64,000 bases of DNA from Bradyrhizobium sp. Ec3.3 (GCF_000472925.1 NZ_AXAS01000008.1:164501-228500); one strand, 5' to 3'. Counted from the stretch's first letter, positions 26,410-39,990 are shown. Notes: generated by a model not told the origin, from the letters alone. Numbers and translations are program-made.

Positions 26410-26730
26410 CTACTTCCTCCACCTTTCCGCAAACCGGTGCAGCGGCATGAAGGTCTCGCACAATTCCCGCCCGAGCGGCGTCAGGCTGTAGCCCCCGGCA
26501 TCTCCGAGCTCCACGAAGCCCGCCTCGCGCAACTCCGTGAGCCGGGCTTGTAGCACCGTGGGGGATGCCTCGTCACAGGCGCTGCGGAGCGCGCGGGAGG
26601 TGAGGGGAGCGCCGCGCAATTCCCAGAGGATCCGCAGACTCCAGCGTTTCCCCAAGAGGTCCAGCAGGGCCATGATCGGCCGGCCCGTGCGCGAGCCGCG
26701 TACGCTGCGTTGCCCTGCCAGTCTCGCCAT
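26410..26730 (-). CDS. HxlR family transcriptional regulator
   Basis: A 106-residue winged-helix regulator of the HxlR type. LLDLLGKRWSLRILWELRG and the following PLTSRALRSACDEASPTVLQARLTEL form the DNA-binding helices, and GYSLTPLGREL the wing. It is divergent from a carboxymuconolactone decarboxylase-family gene over a 75-base gap full of dyads, so it most likely controls that gene and itself. It has no cysteines near the N-terminus to suggest redox or aldehyde sensing. Confidence 0.88.
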   Translation of the reverse strand: MARLAGQRSVRGSRTGRPIMALLDLLGKRWSLRILWELRGAPLTSRALRSACDEASPTVLQARLTELREAGFVELGDAGGYSLTPLGRELCETFMPLHRFAERWRK

Positions 26731-26753
26731 GTCGCCCGCCCCCCTTGCGCGCT

Positions 26754-26792
26754 GCTACGGATAGTGTAGCGTATCGCTACAAGTATTGTAGC
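26754..26792. promoter_or_regulatory. operator array between the HxlR gene and its divergent neighbour
   Basis: Four alternating GCTAC/GTAGC pentamers lie within 39 bases: GCTAC (26754), GTAGC (26766), GCTAC (26776), GTAGC (26788). The central pair extends to a perfect dyad GTAGCG-TAT-CGCTAC (26766-26780). This fits a binding site for the HxlR dimer controlling both promoters. Confidence 0.65.
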
Positions 26793-26805
26793 AGAGGGAT
26801 CGGCC

Positions 26806-27360
26806 ATGTCACAGACGATGTCGCGCATCGCGCCGCTGGATCCGCCTTATCCGCCCGAGATCGATGAGCAGTTCAACCGCATCATGCGCGGCGCGCCACC
26901 CCTGATGCTGTTCCGGGTGATGGCGGGACACAAGCGCGCCTGGGACAAGTTCCGTGCCGGCAGCCTCCTGGATCCGGGGCCGCTGTCGTTGCGCGAGCGC
27001 GAGATCGTCATCGACCGCACCTGCGCGCTGAACACATGCGAATATGAATGGGGCGTGCATGTCGCGATCTTCGCGGGAGCCGCGGGTCTCACGGATGAAC
27101 AGGTCCGCGCCACCGCTCATGGCGAGGCGACTTCAGCCTGCTGGTCTACGGCCGAGCAGGCGCTGATCGCGGCCGTCGATGCCTTGCATCACCGCGCAAC
27201 GCTTGATGACGTGGAGTTTGCCGCGCTCGCAGCGCATTACGACGACGCCCAGATTTTGGAGATCATGATGCTGTGCGGGGTCTATCGGACGGTGTCGTAT
27301 CTGGCGAACGGGCTGAGATTGCCGCTGGAGGAGAAGGCGGCGCGATTTCCGGCGAACTAA
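26806..27360 (+). CDS. carboxymuconolactone decarboxylase family protein
   Basis: A 184-residue AhpD/CMD-family protein. LREREIVIDRTCALNTCEYEWGVH is the core helix pair; the usual CxxC...H is reduced to a single cysteine with CEYEWGVH, so peroxidase activity of the AhpD type is doubtful and a decarboxylase-like or unknown activity is more likely. It is divergent from and probably regulated by the HxlR gene. Confidence 0.85.
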   Translation: MSQTMSRIAPLDPPYPPEIDEQFNRIMRGAPPLMLFRVMAGHKRAWDKFRAGSLLDPGPLSLREREIVIDRTCALNTCEYEWGVHVAIFAGAAGLTDEQVRATAHGEATSACWSTAEQALIAAVDALHHRATLDDVEFAALAAHYDDAQILEIMMLCGVYRTVSYLANGLRLPLEEKAARFPAN

Positions 27361-27379
27361 GCGTCTCAGAATCTCTCCG

Positions 27380-27562
27380 CGGTGACAGTCTGGATTGGTT
27401 CGCTGCGCTCGCAATGACGGAGAGGAGGCAGGCAGTGCGCGCCCTACATCCTCCGTGTCATTTCGCGGCGCGCCTCTTGGCGCGAGCCCCGAATCCATTT
27501 CGCCACGGGTCACGCGGATGAATGGATCCCGGGCTCATCGCTGCGCGATGCCCCGGGATGAC
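27380..27562. repeat. mixed REP-like repeats
   Basis: The gap between two convergent genes holds GTGACAGTCTGGATTGG...GCAATGACGG, then GTGTCATTTCGCGGCGCGCC and an outward copy ending CCCCGGGATGACGA. Such segments resemble the family A ends. No gene is supported here. Confidence 0.55.
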
Positions 27563-27572
27563 GAGAGTTGGC

Positions 27573-28580
27573 TTAAGCCACGCCGGCCCGCAACAGATCG
27601 TGCAGGTGCACGATGCCGACCGGCTTGCTCGCTTCGGCCACGATCAGCGTCGTGATCTTGCGCGTGTTCAGCACCTCAATCATCTCGGTCGCGAGCATGG
27701 AGGGCGGCACGGTCTTCGGCTGCTTCGTCATGATGTCGTCGACCGTCGCGGTCAGCAGATCCGGCCGCATGTGCCGGCGCAAATCGCCGTCGGTGATGAT
27801 GCCGGCGATCTCGCCCGTACTGCTCACGATGCAGACGCACCCCAAACCCTTGGCCGACATCTCGACTACCGCTTCCGACATCTTCGTGCCGACCGGCTTG
27901 ACGGGGATCTCCGTGCCGGTGCGCATGTAGTCGCGGACGAATTTCAGCATCGCGCCGAGCTTTCCGCCGGGGTGGAAATGCGCGAACTCCAGCGCCGTGA
28001 AGCCGCGGCCTTCGAGCAGCGCGATCGCGATGGCATCGCCGATCGCGGCCTGCATCAACGTCGAGGTGGTCGGCGCCAGATTGTGCGGGCAGGCTTCGCG
28101 CGCCTTGGGCAGCTCGATCACGATATCGGCGGCCTGTCCGAGCGCGGAGCCTGCGTTCGACGTCACCGCGATCATGGGAATCGCAAAGCGCGCCGAGTAA
28201 TTCACGAGGTTCTTCATCTCCGGCTGCTCGCCGGACCAGGACAGCGCCATGATGACGTCGTCGGTGGTGATCATGCCGAGGTCGCCATGGCCGGCTTCGG
28301 CGGCGTGGACGAAGAAGGCGGGCGTGCCGGTCGAGGCGAGCGTCGCTGCGATCTTGCGCGCCATGTGCCCGGACTTGCCGAGCCCGGTGACGACGACGCG
28401 CCCCTTGGCGTTGCGGATCTTGTCGATCGCCGCTGTGAAGCTCGCCCCTAGCGGCCCCTTCAGCGCGGTTGCGAGCGCGCCGATGCCGCCGCTCTCCGTC
28501 TCCAGCGTGCGCAGCGCGGATTCGATGTCGGAGGAGGCGGGGCCGGATGATGGGGTCATCAGCGGTTTCGAGCTCGGCAT
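27573..28580 (-). CDS. kpsF: KpsF/GutQ arabinose-5-phosphate isomerase
   Basis: A 335-residue sugar-phosphate isomerase converting ribulose 5-phosphate to arabinose 5-phosphate, the entry to Kdo synthesis for lipopolysaccharide. The SIS domain spans roughly residues 30-170 (GRVVVTGLGKSGHMARKIAATLASTGTP, HGDLGMIT), followed by two CBS domains (MRTGTEIPVKP and LLTATVDDIMTKQP segments). No other Kdo genes are adjacent. ATG 28580 is preferred; 28559 is possible. Confidence 0.92.
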   Translation of the reverse strand: MPSSKPLMTPSSGPASSDIESALRTLETESGGIGALATALKGPLGASFTAAIDKIRNAKGRVVVTGLGKSGHMARKIAATLASTGTPAFFVHAAEAGHGDLGMITTDDVIMALSWSGEQPEMKNLVNYSARFAIPMIAVTSNAGSALGQAADIVIELPKAREACPHNLAPTTSTLMQAAIGDAIAIALLEGRGFTALEFAHFHPGGKLGAMLKFVRDYMRTGTEIPVKPVGTKMSEAVVEMSAKGLGCVCIVSSTGEIAGIITDGDLRRHMRPDLLTATVDDIMTKQPKTVPPSMLATEMIEVLNTRKITTLIVAEASKPVGIVHLHDLLRAGVA

Positions 28581-28684
28581 GTTTTGATCCAGGGAAGAGG
28601 GGCAAACCCGGTTTGCGCGTGGCCGCTTGCTTAGCACGGCCGCGGCGGGGAGGCGACGTGAGGAGGTCCGCCCTCAACGGGTCA

Positions 28685-28715
28685 TTAACCATAATTGTTT
28701 TAACTCCATTAACGA
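28685..28715. promoter_or_regulatory. TTAACCAT-type motif cluster before the beta-barrel gene
   Basis: The divergent region has TTAACCAT (28685-28692), the CtrA half-site as known from Caulobacter, and two further TTAAC units within the next 25 bases. This is suggestive of CtrA control of the outer-membrane gene or of kpsF, but half-sites also occur by chance in AT-rich promoter DNA. Confidence 0.35.
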
Positions 28716-28780
28716 TGGTTCCCGCGTCCCCCGCGGAAGCCGTCGCGGAAGTGTCGGAATTCGTTGGAGTTTTTTCCATC

Positions 28781-30529
28781 GTGGGGTCGCCTCCAGGCAG
28801 GAGCCGGAGCAAGCGCGCGCACGTCTTGCGCGCCGTCTTGCCATGCCTTGCGCTGACCATGCTGGAGCGCGCGCCCGCCGCCGCCCAGAGCCTCACACCG
28901 GACCTCTTCAATCCGAACCGCGGCGGCTTCGTCTCGCCGGACACGCTCCCCACGCGGCGCACGGCCACGACGACGTTCGCGCAGCCCCCGTCGGATGGCT
29001 TGCCGGCGCTGCCCGATCCCGGCGCCGATCCGCGCAAGAGCAAGGACACACCGGCGCCCTCGCGCGTCGGCCAGGTGCCGACCTATGGCCTGCCCGCCGC
29101 CAATGGCTCTGGCGCCTCGGGCTATGACTCGCTCAATCGCAAGCGGCAGCAGCCAAAGCTTTATCCGGGGCAGCCGAAGCCGAAACGCGCGCCCGGTCCC
29201 GGCACCCCGGCTCCGGCCGCGACGTCCGCACCAGGCATCGGCCTGCCGCGCATCGCGCCGCCGCCGTCGGAGACCGCCAACAAGACGCCGGTGCCGGCGG
29301 CGATGGCCGGCACCGTGCCCGGCCAGCCGCTGCGCCGGCGCCTCAAGCTCGACGATGATCCCTTCGGCCCCGTCGGCGATTATGCCGGCAGCTTCCTGAT
29401 CAAGGGCGCGCTCGAGCTCTCCGGCGGCTATGACACCAATCCGGCGCGCCTCAACAAGCCGATCGGCTCGCCGCTCTATGTCGTGGCACACGAGCTCGTC
29501 GTGATGTCCGACTGGGAGCGCCACGCGCTGGTCGCGGACCTGCGCGGATCCTTCACCGGCTATGGCAACCAGTTGCCTGCGACGATCGACGGCGTCGCCT
29601 CGCCCGCGCCCGTCGAGATCAACCGCCCGGATTTCACCGGCCACATCGACGGCCGCATCGACGTCGACCGCGATCTCAGGCTGACTTCGGAGCTCCGCCT
29701 GCGGCTTGCCACCGACAATCCCGGTAGCCCGAACATCCAGGCGGGACTTCAGAGATATCCGATCTACGCCACCTACGGCACGACACTCGGCGTCGACCAG
29801 ACCTTCAATCGTTTCGAGGTCGCCGCCGGTGCCACGGTCGACCGCACGGCGTACACCAACTCCAAGCTCACCGACGGCACGGTTTCCAGCAACGACGACC
29901 GCGACTTCAACCAGTATGGTGGTGTGGGGCGCTTCTCCTACGATCTCAAGCCGGGCCTGAAGCCATTCCTGGAGATCGAGGGCGACACCCGCGTGCACGA
30001 CCAGGCTGCCGACCGCAATGGCTATTTGCGCGATTCAAACGGTGGCTACGCCAAGGTCGGCACGTCCTTCGAGTTCTCGCGCATCCTCACCGGCGAAATC
30101 TCGATCGGCTACGCCGCGCGCAACTATGTCGATCCAAGGCTCAGCCAGCTCAGCGGCTTCCTGACCACGGGCTCGCTGGTCTGGAACGCGAGCGGACTGA
30201 CCACCGTGAGATTCAATTCCGACACTCAGATCCAGGAGACGACGCTTGTGGGCTCCCCGGGCATCCTGGTGCGCACTTACGCCGTTGAAGTCGATCACGA
30301 CTTCCGTCGTTGGCTGACCGGCATCGGCAAGTTCACCTACGGCACGTATGACTACCAGGAGAATGTGCGTAAGGACAAAACGTACTCGATCGAAGGCGAT
30401 CTCATCTACAAGCTCAACCGCAACCTCTGGGTCAAAGGTACCCTGCGCCACGACATCCTGAATTCGAACGTCCCGCTGTCGAGCTCGCAGGCGACCGTGG
30501 TGATGCTGGGGGTGAGGTTGCAGAATTGA
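28781..30529 (+). CDS. outer-membrane beta-barrel protein, BBP2_2 type
   Basis: A protein of about 582 residues. From GTG 28781 (GGAG eleven bases upstream) it has a basic n-region, a hydrophobic core (VLPCLALTML) and an AAAQ cleavage site; ATG 28715 is an alternative that would lie inside the promoter motifs. After a proline-rich periplasmic segment (to about residue 180) comes a roughly 400-residue barrel starting ELSGGYDTNPARLNKP and ending in the C-terminal pattern VMLGVRLQN. It matches the putative beta-barrel porin family PF10082. Substrate or role is unknown. Confidence 0.8.
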   Translation: MGSPPGRSRSKRAHVLRAVLPCLALTMLERAPAAAQSLTPDLFNPNRGGFVSPDTLPTRRTATTTFAQPPSDGLPALPDPGADPRKSKDTPAPSRVGQVPTYGLPAANGSGASGYDSLNRKRQQPKLYPGQPKPKRAPGPGTPAPAATSAPGIGLPRIAPPPSETANKTPVPAAMAGTVPGQPLRRRLKLDDDPFGPVGDYAGSFLIKGALELSGGYDTNPARLNKPIGSPLYVVAHELVVMSDWERHALVADLRGSFTGYGNQLPATIDGVASPAPVEINRPDFTGHIDGRIDVDRDLRLTSELRLRLATDNPGSPNIQAGLQRYPIYATYGTTLGVDQTFNRFEVAAGATVDRTAYTNSKLTDGTVSSNDDRDFNQYGGVGRFSYDLKPGLKPFLEIEGDTRVHDQAADRNGYLRDSNGGYAKVGTSFEFSRILTGEISIGYAARNYVDPRLSQLSGFLTTGSLVWNASGLTTVRFNSDTQIQETTLVGSPGILVRTYAVEVDHDFRRWLTGIGKFTYGTYDYQENVRKDKTYSIEGDLIYKLNRNLWVKGTLRHDILNSNVPLSSSQATVVMLGVRLQN

Positions 30530-30582
30530 CGTGAAGGAAGAGTGATTGTATTGGCGGACACGTGCCCGCTACGCACTCCGCC

Positions 30583-30702
30583 GTCATGCCTCGCCAAGGC
30601 AGGGTATCCAGTACGCCGCGGCTGATCCGTATACGTTTGACGTCTCTGGAATACCGGATCGCCCGCTCCAGTGCGCAATTGCGCACAAGGCGGGCGATGA
30701 CA
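30583..30702. repeat. repeat family B copy 2
   Basis: GTCATGCCTCGCCAAGGCAGGGT...ATCCAGTAC at the left and GCGGGCGATGAC at the right, with TCTGGAATACCGGAT inside, match the ends and spacing of 12757-12857. An extra palindrome AGTGCGCAATTGCGCAC is inserted near 30670-30686. Confidence 0.7.
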
Positions 30703-30733
30703 GTCTCACATGTGGCAGCCAGCTCGCGAAAAC

Positions 30734-32185
30734 TTATCGCGGCAAATCCGTCTTCCCCATCAGGAACGTGTCGATCGACCGCGCGCAGAGGCGTCCCTCG
30801 CGGATCGCCCACACCACCAGCGACTGGCCGCGGCGCATGTCGCCGGCGGAGAACACGTTGGGGCGAGAGGTCTGGTAGTCGAGCGTGTTCGCCTTGACGT
30901 TGCCGCGCGGGTCGAGGTCGACCGAGAGCAGCTTCAAGAGGCCCTCGTGCACGGGGTGCACGAAACCCATGGCGAGCAGCACGAGCTCGGCATCGAGCTC
31001 GAATTCGGTGCCGGCCATCGGCTTGAACTTGTCGTCGACGCGCACGCAGTGCAGCTTCTTGACCTTGCCGTTCTCGCCGGAAAACTTCTGCGTCAGCACG
31101 GCATATTCGCGGATTGCGCCTTCAGCTTGGCTCGAGGACGTCCGCATCTTGAGCGGCCAGTTCGGCCAGGTCAGGCCCTTGTTCTCGCGCTCGGGCGGCG
31201 CCGGCATGATCTCGAGCTGGGTCACGGACTTGGCGCCCTGGCGCAGCGAGGTGCCGATGCAGTCGCTGCCGGTATCGCCGCCGCCGATGACGACGACATG
31301 CTTGCCGCCGGCGAGGATGTCGGTGACGCCGTTCAAAGGCTCCTCGGAGTTGCGGCGGTTCTGCTGCGGCAGGAAGTCCATCGCGTATTGGATGCCGTCG
31401 AGGTCGCGGCCAGGGATCGGCAGGTCGCGCGGCGCTTCCGCACCGCCGGTCAGCGCGATGGCGTCGTACTCGTTGAGCATCTCGCGCGGATCGACGTTGC
31501 CGGCGGCACCGACATGGCTGTTGTAGTGGAAGGTGACGCCCTCCGCCTCCATCTGCGCGACGCGGCGGTCGATGATGTCCTTTTCCATCTTGAAGTCGGG
31601 AATGCCATAACGCAGAAGGCCGCCGGCCTTGGCGTACTTCTCGTAGAGATGCACGTCATGACCGGCGCGTGCCAACTGCTGTGCGCAGGCCATGCCGGCC
31701 GGACCCGAGCCGATCACCGCGACCTTCTTGCCGGTCTTCTCGGTGTTGATCTCCGGCTTCAGCCAGCCGTTCTCCCAGGCGCGGTCAACGATCGCGCACT
31801 CGATGGTCTTGATGGTGACCGGGTTGTCGTCGATGTTGAGCGTGCAGGAGGCTTCGCACGGCGCCGGGCAGATGCGGCCGGTGAACTCCGGGAAATTGTT
31901 GGTCGAATGCAGGTTGCGCGAAGCCTCTTCCCAGTTGCCCTGGTAGACGAGGTCGTTGAAGTCGGGGATCTGGTTGTTGACCGGACAGCCGGGCGTGCCC
32001 GGCGCGACCGAACCGGTGCCGTGGCAATAGGGAATGCCGCAATTCATGCAGCGCGCGGCCTGGTCGCGCGTTTCCTTCTCCGAGAGCGGAACGACGAATT
32101 CCTTGAAATGCTTCAAGCGCTCGGCGACCGGGGTGTACTTGCGATCATACCGTTCGATTTCGAGAAAGCCCGTGATCTTGCCCAT
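30734..32185 (-). CDS. gltD: glutamate synthase (NADPH) small subunit
   Basis: A 483-residue subunit that passes NADPH electrons to GltB. The N-terminal iron-sulfur domain has CMNCGIPYC and CPAPCEASC near residues 45-110; FAD binding is [17 protein letters not shown] and NADPH binding [20 protein letters not shown] 32185 (MGKITGFLE) is the family start; an upstream ATG at 32218 is possible. It lies 150 bases after gltB on the same strand, with a palindromic repeat between, and should share its sigma-54 promoter. Confidence 0.95.
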   Translation of the reverse strand: MGKITGFLEIERYDRKYTPVAERLKHFKEFVVPLSEKETRDQAARCMNCGIPYCHGTGSVAPGTPGCPVNNQIPDFNDLVYQGNWEEASRNLHSTNNFPEFTGRICPAPCEASCTLNIDDNPVTIKTIECAIVDRAWENGWLKPEINTEKTGKKVAVIGSGPAGMACAQQLARAGHDVHLYEKYAKAGGLLRYGIPDFKMEKDIIDRRVAQMEAEGVTFHYNSHVGAAGNVDPREMLNEYDAIALTGGAEAPRDLPIPGRDLDGIQYAMDFLPQQNRRNSEEPLNGVTDILAGGKHVVVIGGGDTGSDCIGTSLRQGAKSVTQLEIMPAPPERENKGLTWPNWPLKMRTSSSQAEGAIREYAVLTQKFSGENGKVKKLHCVRVDDKFKPMAGTEFELDAELVLLAMGFVHPVHEGLLKLLSVDLDPRGNVKANTLDYQTSRPNVFSAGDMRRGQSLVVWAIREGRLCARSIDTFLMGKTDLPR

Positions 32186-32229
32186 TAAACCCGTAGTCCC
32201 TGCCGCTTCGTTTTTCATTTCGAACCCCA

Positions 32230-32330
32230 TTCCTGAGGAACGCGGAATACGCGTCTCGAAGGATGACGGCCCGGATGGAGGCCTCATGGTTCGAGACGGC
32301 GCTTTCGCGCCGCCTCTGCCCACGAGGGGT
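32230..32330. repeat. REP-like palindrome between gltB and gltD
   Basis: The gltB-gltD gap carries GTCTCGAACCATGAGGCCTC opposite GTCATCCTTCGAGACGCG and CCTCAGGAATGG, a pattern common in Bradyrhizobium intergenic palindromes. It could set the gltB:gltD ratio through mRNA processing. Confidence 0.5.
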
Positions 32331-32335
32331 TAGAC

Positions 32336-37072
<4,737 letters not shown>

Positions 37073-37268
37073 TGTTCCGTCCTCTTCATGCGGCAAGCTG
37101 TCTCACCGCCATCTTCGGCGCACCTTGGGCGTACCGCGGCACCCGCTCTTTGGGCCACCGCTCGTCCGTTGCGAGCCGCATTTTCTTAAATTCAGGCCTG
37201 GGCGTTCCACGTCCCCGAGAACGGCTTTAGCCTGCAACTTCTTGGCGCTCGAGAGCGCCGCTTTGCGT

Positions 37269-37284
37269 TGCAATCCCTGTGCCG
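37269..37284 (-). promoter_or_regulatory. sigma-54 promoter of gltBD
   Basis: On the minus strand CGGCACAGGGATTGCA has the sigma-54 pattern GGCAC-N5-TTGC with exact GG-N10-GC spacing. Transcription would start near 37258, leaving a leader of about 185 bases before gltB. Confidence 0.75.
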
Positions 37285-37564
37285 GGATCACAAGCGGAAT
37301 TAAGACAGCTTTCCTGTCCTAACCATCACCTTGCCAAAATTTTGTCTAGCACACAAGCACGCAAAAGTCCCGATTCCCAAGGTGTCAATCACGCGCTTTC
37401 CCGCATCAGGTCCGCCCCGGATTTAAGGCAAACGCGCCGCGATCCGGCCCTGAGGGCGTCGGAATCCCGGGGGAAGCTTCGGATCAGCCCTTCGAAAGGC
37501 GCGCCATGGCTGAACAAGCGAAAGAGCGCATGCCGTCCGCGGGCCTGACAGGAGCGTTTCGACC
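37285..37564. other. intergenic region upstream of the sigma-54 promoter
   Basis: This space between gltB and the divergent proline-rich gene is where an enhancer-binding regulator such as NtrC would bind if the sigma-54 promoter is real. I see no clear NtrC dyad by eye and no open frame with coding character. Confidence 0.4.
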
Positions 37565-38347
37565 ATGAAGTTGTTCACAGGATGGGTGGCTACCGCCGCA
37601 TGCGTGCTGGCGGTATCTGCTGCCGACGCGCAGGTGCTGGGGAACGGAGGGCTCCGCGGGCCCGCCACTACCGTCTCGGATTTCGACGGGCCCTATGGCC
37701 CGCCGGAGGCGCCGCCGCCGTCGCGTGCCTATGGTTACGGCTATGAATATGAGCGCCCGCCCGTCCCGGCGCTGCTGCCGGCAACCGAGGTCTACGCCGT
37801 GCTGCGTGAAAACGGCTTCTCGCCGTTGGGCATCCCGCGCCTGCGTGGGCTGGTCTACACCATCGCCGTGATCGACCGCCGCGGCGACGACGGCCGGCTT
37901 GTGATCGACGCCCGTGACGGGCGGATTTTGCGCTTCATGCCGGCCTTCGGCCCCGGCTTCGGCATGGGGCCGGCCTATGACGAAGGTGCGGTAGCACCTT
38001 ACGGGCCGCAGGGCGCGCTGCCGCCGCCGACTGTGATCCGCAGCGCCGCGCCGCGGCCACCGGCTCCGATCCCGCATGTCGCAAGCCGCACCGTTCCGAT
38101 TCCGAAGGCCGCCCCGCTACGCGGCGAGACTCCGGTGGCCGCCGCCAAGCCGGCAGCATCCGAGCCCGCGTCGCAGCAGGTTCAGGCGCCCCGGGCTCGG
38201 GCCGAAGCCTCGCAGCAGGCCGCAGCCGTGCAGGCCAAGCCCAGCGAGGCCGCGCCGCAAGCAAGCGCGCCGACAGTCGGCCAGACCAAGCCCGTCCCGA
38301 CCATCTTGCCGACCCAGGACATGCCGGCCGCGCAGGGATTGGAGTAG
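37565..38347 (+). CDS. secreted proline/alanine-rich hypothetical protein
   Basis: A 260-residue protein with a signal peptide (TAACVLAVSAADAQ) and a Pro/Tyr-rich segment, then a folded stretch of about 70 residues (VYAVLRENGFSPLGIPRLRGLVYTIAVIDRRG ... VIDARDGRILRFMP) that resembles PepSY-like inhibitory domains, and finally an Ala/Pro/Gln low-complexity tail. Function unknown; it is probably periplasmic. Confidence 0.75.
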   Translation: MKLFTGWVATAACVLAVSAADAQVLGNGGLRGPATTVSDFDGPYGPPEAPPPSRAYGYGYEYERPPVPALLPATEVYAVLRENGFSPLGIPRLRGLVYTIAVIDRRGDDGRLVIDARDGRILRFMPAFGPGFGMGPAYDEGAVAPYGPQGALPPPTVIRSAAPRPPAPIPHVASRTVPIPKAAPLRGETPVAAAKPAASEPASQQVQAPRARAEASQQAAAVQAKPSEAAPQASAPTVGQTKPVPTILPTQDMPAAQGLE

Positions 38348-38457
38348 GCGACGAGGCGCGCAGTTGAACGGTCGCTTGATGCGAAAACTGCGCGCCACAC
38401 TCACGGCTTCGTCCCGGACTTCGCCGGGACGACTTGGGGGGAGAACCGAGCGAGACG

Positions 38458-38487
38458 AAAGGCGCCAGGAAAATCCTGGCGCCTTTT
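38458..38487. terminator. bidirectional terminator
   Basis: GGCGCCAGGA (38461-38470) and TCCTGGCGCC (38474-38483) pair perfectly around AAA, with AAA before and TTTT after. It separates two convergent genes and can end both transcripts. Confidence 0.85.
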
Positions 38488-38508
38488 GCGTTCAATCGCG
38501 TTGCGCAC

Positions 38509-39279
38509 TCAGCTCTGCCCGTATCCGGCCGCTTGCAGGATCAGATTCGCCACCTCCTTCGGACGCGACACCAGCGACAGGTGGCCGGCGTCGAGTTCGA
38601 CGGTGGTCGCGTGCATGCGCTTGGCGAGGAAACGTTGCAGGTCGGGGTTGATGGTGTCGTCGTTCTTCGACACCGCATACCAGCTCGGCTTCGCATGCCA
38701 CGCGGCGTCCGTCGTGCGGCCGGCGAAGATCGAGGCCGCCGTCGGCCACTGCACGGCGTAGAGCTCCTTGGCCTTCTCCGGCGTAACGCCGTTGGCAAAA
38801 TATTTCAGGAACGCGTCCCCGGAGAGTTTTGTGAAGCCGTCGCGCTCGACGATGCCGGCGCGCACCGGGCCGGTCGGGAATTGCTTCGACAGCGCCACGA
38901 AATCCTCGTTCGCATCCGGCGCTCGCGCGGCGATGTAGACGAGCCCGGTCACCTTTGGATCGGTGCCGACCTGGCTGATCACGGTGCCGCCCCAGGAATG
39001 CGCGACCAGAACCGTCGGGCCGTCCTGTTCGGCCAGCGCGCGCTCTGTGGCCTCGACGGATTCGGAGAGCGACGTAAGCGGGTTCTGCACGGCCGTGACA
39101 TGCAATCCTGCCGCCTGCAAGATCGGGATGACCTCGGACCAGCTCGAACCATCAGCCCAGGCGCCATGCACCAGCACGACATTCTTCGCCTTCACCGGCG
39201 CCGTCGATTGCGCGTAGGCGAGGGTGATGGGCGCGGCCAACAGGCTCGCTGCGACTAACAGGGTACGCCAAACTTTCAT
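38509..39279 (-). CDS. secreted alpha/beta hydrolase
   Basis: A 256-residue hydrolase with a signal peptide (TLLVAASLLAAPITLAYAQ). The oxyanion region is VLVHGAWADGSSW, the nucleophile elbow AHSWGG (Ser near residue 113), and the catalytic His lies in LDAGHLSLVSRPKEV near the C-terminus. It resembles the salicylate-esterase/EstC-like group. ATG 39279 follows GGAGATCGACC. The substrate is unknown. Confidence 0.88.
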   Translation of the reverse strand: MKVWRTLLVAASLLAAPITLAYAQSTAPVKAKNVVLVHGAWADGSSWSEVIPILQAAGLHVTAVQNPLTSLSESVEATERALAEQDGPTVLVAHSWGGTVISQVGTDPKVTGLVYIAARAPDANEDFVALSKQFPTGPVRAGIVERDGFTKLSGDAFLKYFANGVTPEKAKELYAVQWPTAASIFAGRTTDAAWHAKPSWYAVSKNDDTINPDLQRFLAKRMHATTVELDAGHLSLVSRPKEVANLILQAAGYGQS

Positions 39280-39383
39280 GGTCGATCTCCGTCTGTCTTG
39301 TTCGATGCCAGGAAGGACGGACTGCGCCGCAGCCTCGTTACGCCGCTTCACCGCTCTGTGATGCAGTGCAAACAGGACAAACA

Positions 39384-39411
39384 AAAACGCCCCGGGGCAC
39401 CGGGGCGTTTT
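39384..39411. terminator. bidirectional terminator after the Hsp20 gene
   Basis: AAAACGCCCCGG (39384-39395) and CCGGGGCGTTTT (39400-39411) form a perfect 12-bp inverted repeat with a GGCA loop, giving a T-run on either strand. It should end the Hsp20 transcript. Confidence 0.85.
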
Positions 39412-39442
39412 CGCAACTTGAAAGTCGAATGTGATGGACGCC

Positions 39443-39907
39443 TTAGGCGGCGGCCTTCTCGCCCTCGATCACCTGCGTGGCCTGCGCGCTGGCGTTGATC
39501 GCGATCTGGCGCGGCTTCTTGGCCTCGGGAATCTCGCGCACGAGGTCGACATGGAGCAGACCGTTCTCGAGCGAGGCGTCCTTCACCTGCACGAAATCGG
39601 CAAGCTGGAAGGCGCGCTCGAAGGCGCGTGCGGCGATACCGCGATAGAGCACTTCGGACTTGCTGTTCTCATTGGCGACTTTCTCGCCCTTGATCGTCAG
39701 CGTGTTTTCCTTCGCGACGATGGATAGCTCGTCCTTGGAGAAGCCGGAGACCGCAACCGTGATGCGGTAGGAGTTCTCGCCGGTGCGCTCGATGTTGTAG
39801 GGGGGATAGCCGGGGCTGCCGTCCGAGGTCGTCTGGTCGAGCAGGTTGAAGAGACGGTCGAAGCCGACGGTGGAGCGATAGAAGGGAGTCAGGTCGTAGG
39901 TACGCAT
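39443..39907 (-). CDS. small heat-shock protein, Hsp20/IbpA class
   Basis: A 154-residue alpha-crystallin-type chaperone that holds unfolding proteins. It follows the class A rhizobial layout: MRTYDLTPFYRSTVGFDRLF start, alpha-crystallin domain from YNIERTGENSYRITVAVSGFS to LVREIPEA, and the C-terminal IAI anchor in RQIAINAS. ATG 39907 is set by GGAGGAC six bases upstream, and that ribosome site is locked in a ROSE-like stem, so translation should rise with heat. Confidence 0.93.
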   Translation of the reverse strand: MRTYDLTPFYRSTVGFDRLFNLLDQTTSDGSPGYPPYNIERTGENSYRITVAVSGFSKDELSIVAKENTLTIKGEKVANENSKSEVLYRGIAARAFERAFQLADFVQVKDASLENGLLHVDLVREIPEAKKPRQIAINASAQATQVIEGEKAAA

Positions 39908-39990
39908 GGTTAGTCCTCCATTGAGCGACTGATCTGGTAACCCGCCCGCCAATCGGGCCGGGCTTTAGTCTGTGTGCAGCCTGATGCTCG
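39908..39990 (-). promoter_or_regulatory. ROSE-type RNA thermometer
   Basis: On the minus strand GTC-G-CTC (39929-39923) pairs with GAGGAC (39918-39913) across an AATG loop, with one bulged G at 39926 and the Shine-Dalgarno inside the right arm. This is the diagnostic final stem of ROSE elements, where U-Y-G-C-U faces AGGA and the bulged G gives temperature sensitivity. A GC hairpin upstream (GCCCG/CGGGC) fits the rest of the leader. ROSE elements were first described in Bradyrhizobium small heat-shock genes. Confidence 0.85.
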
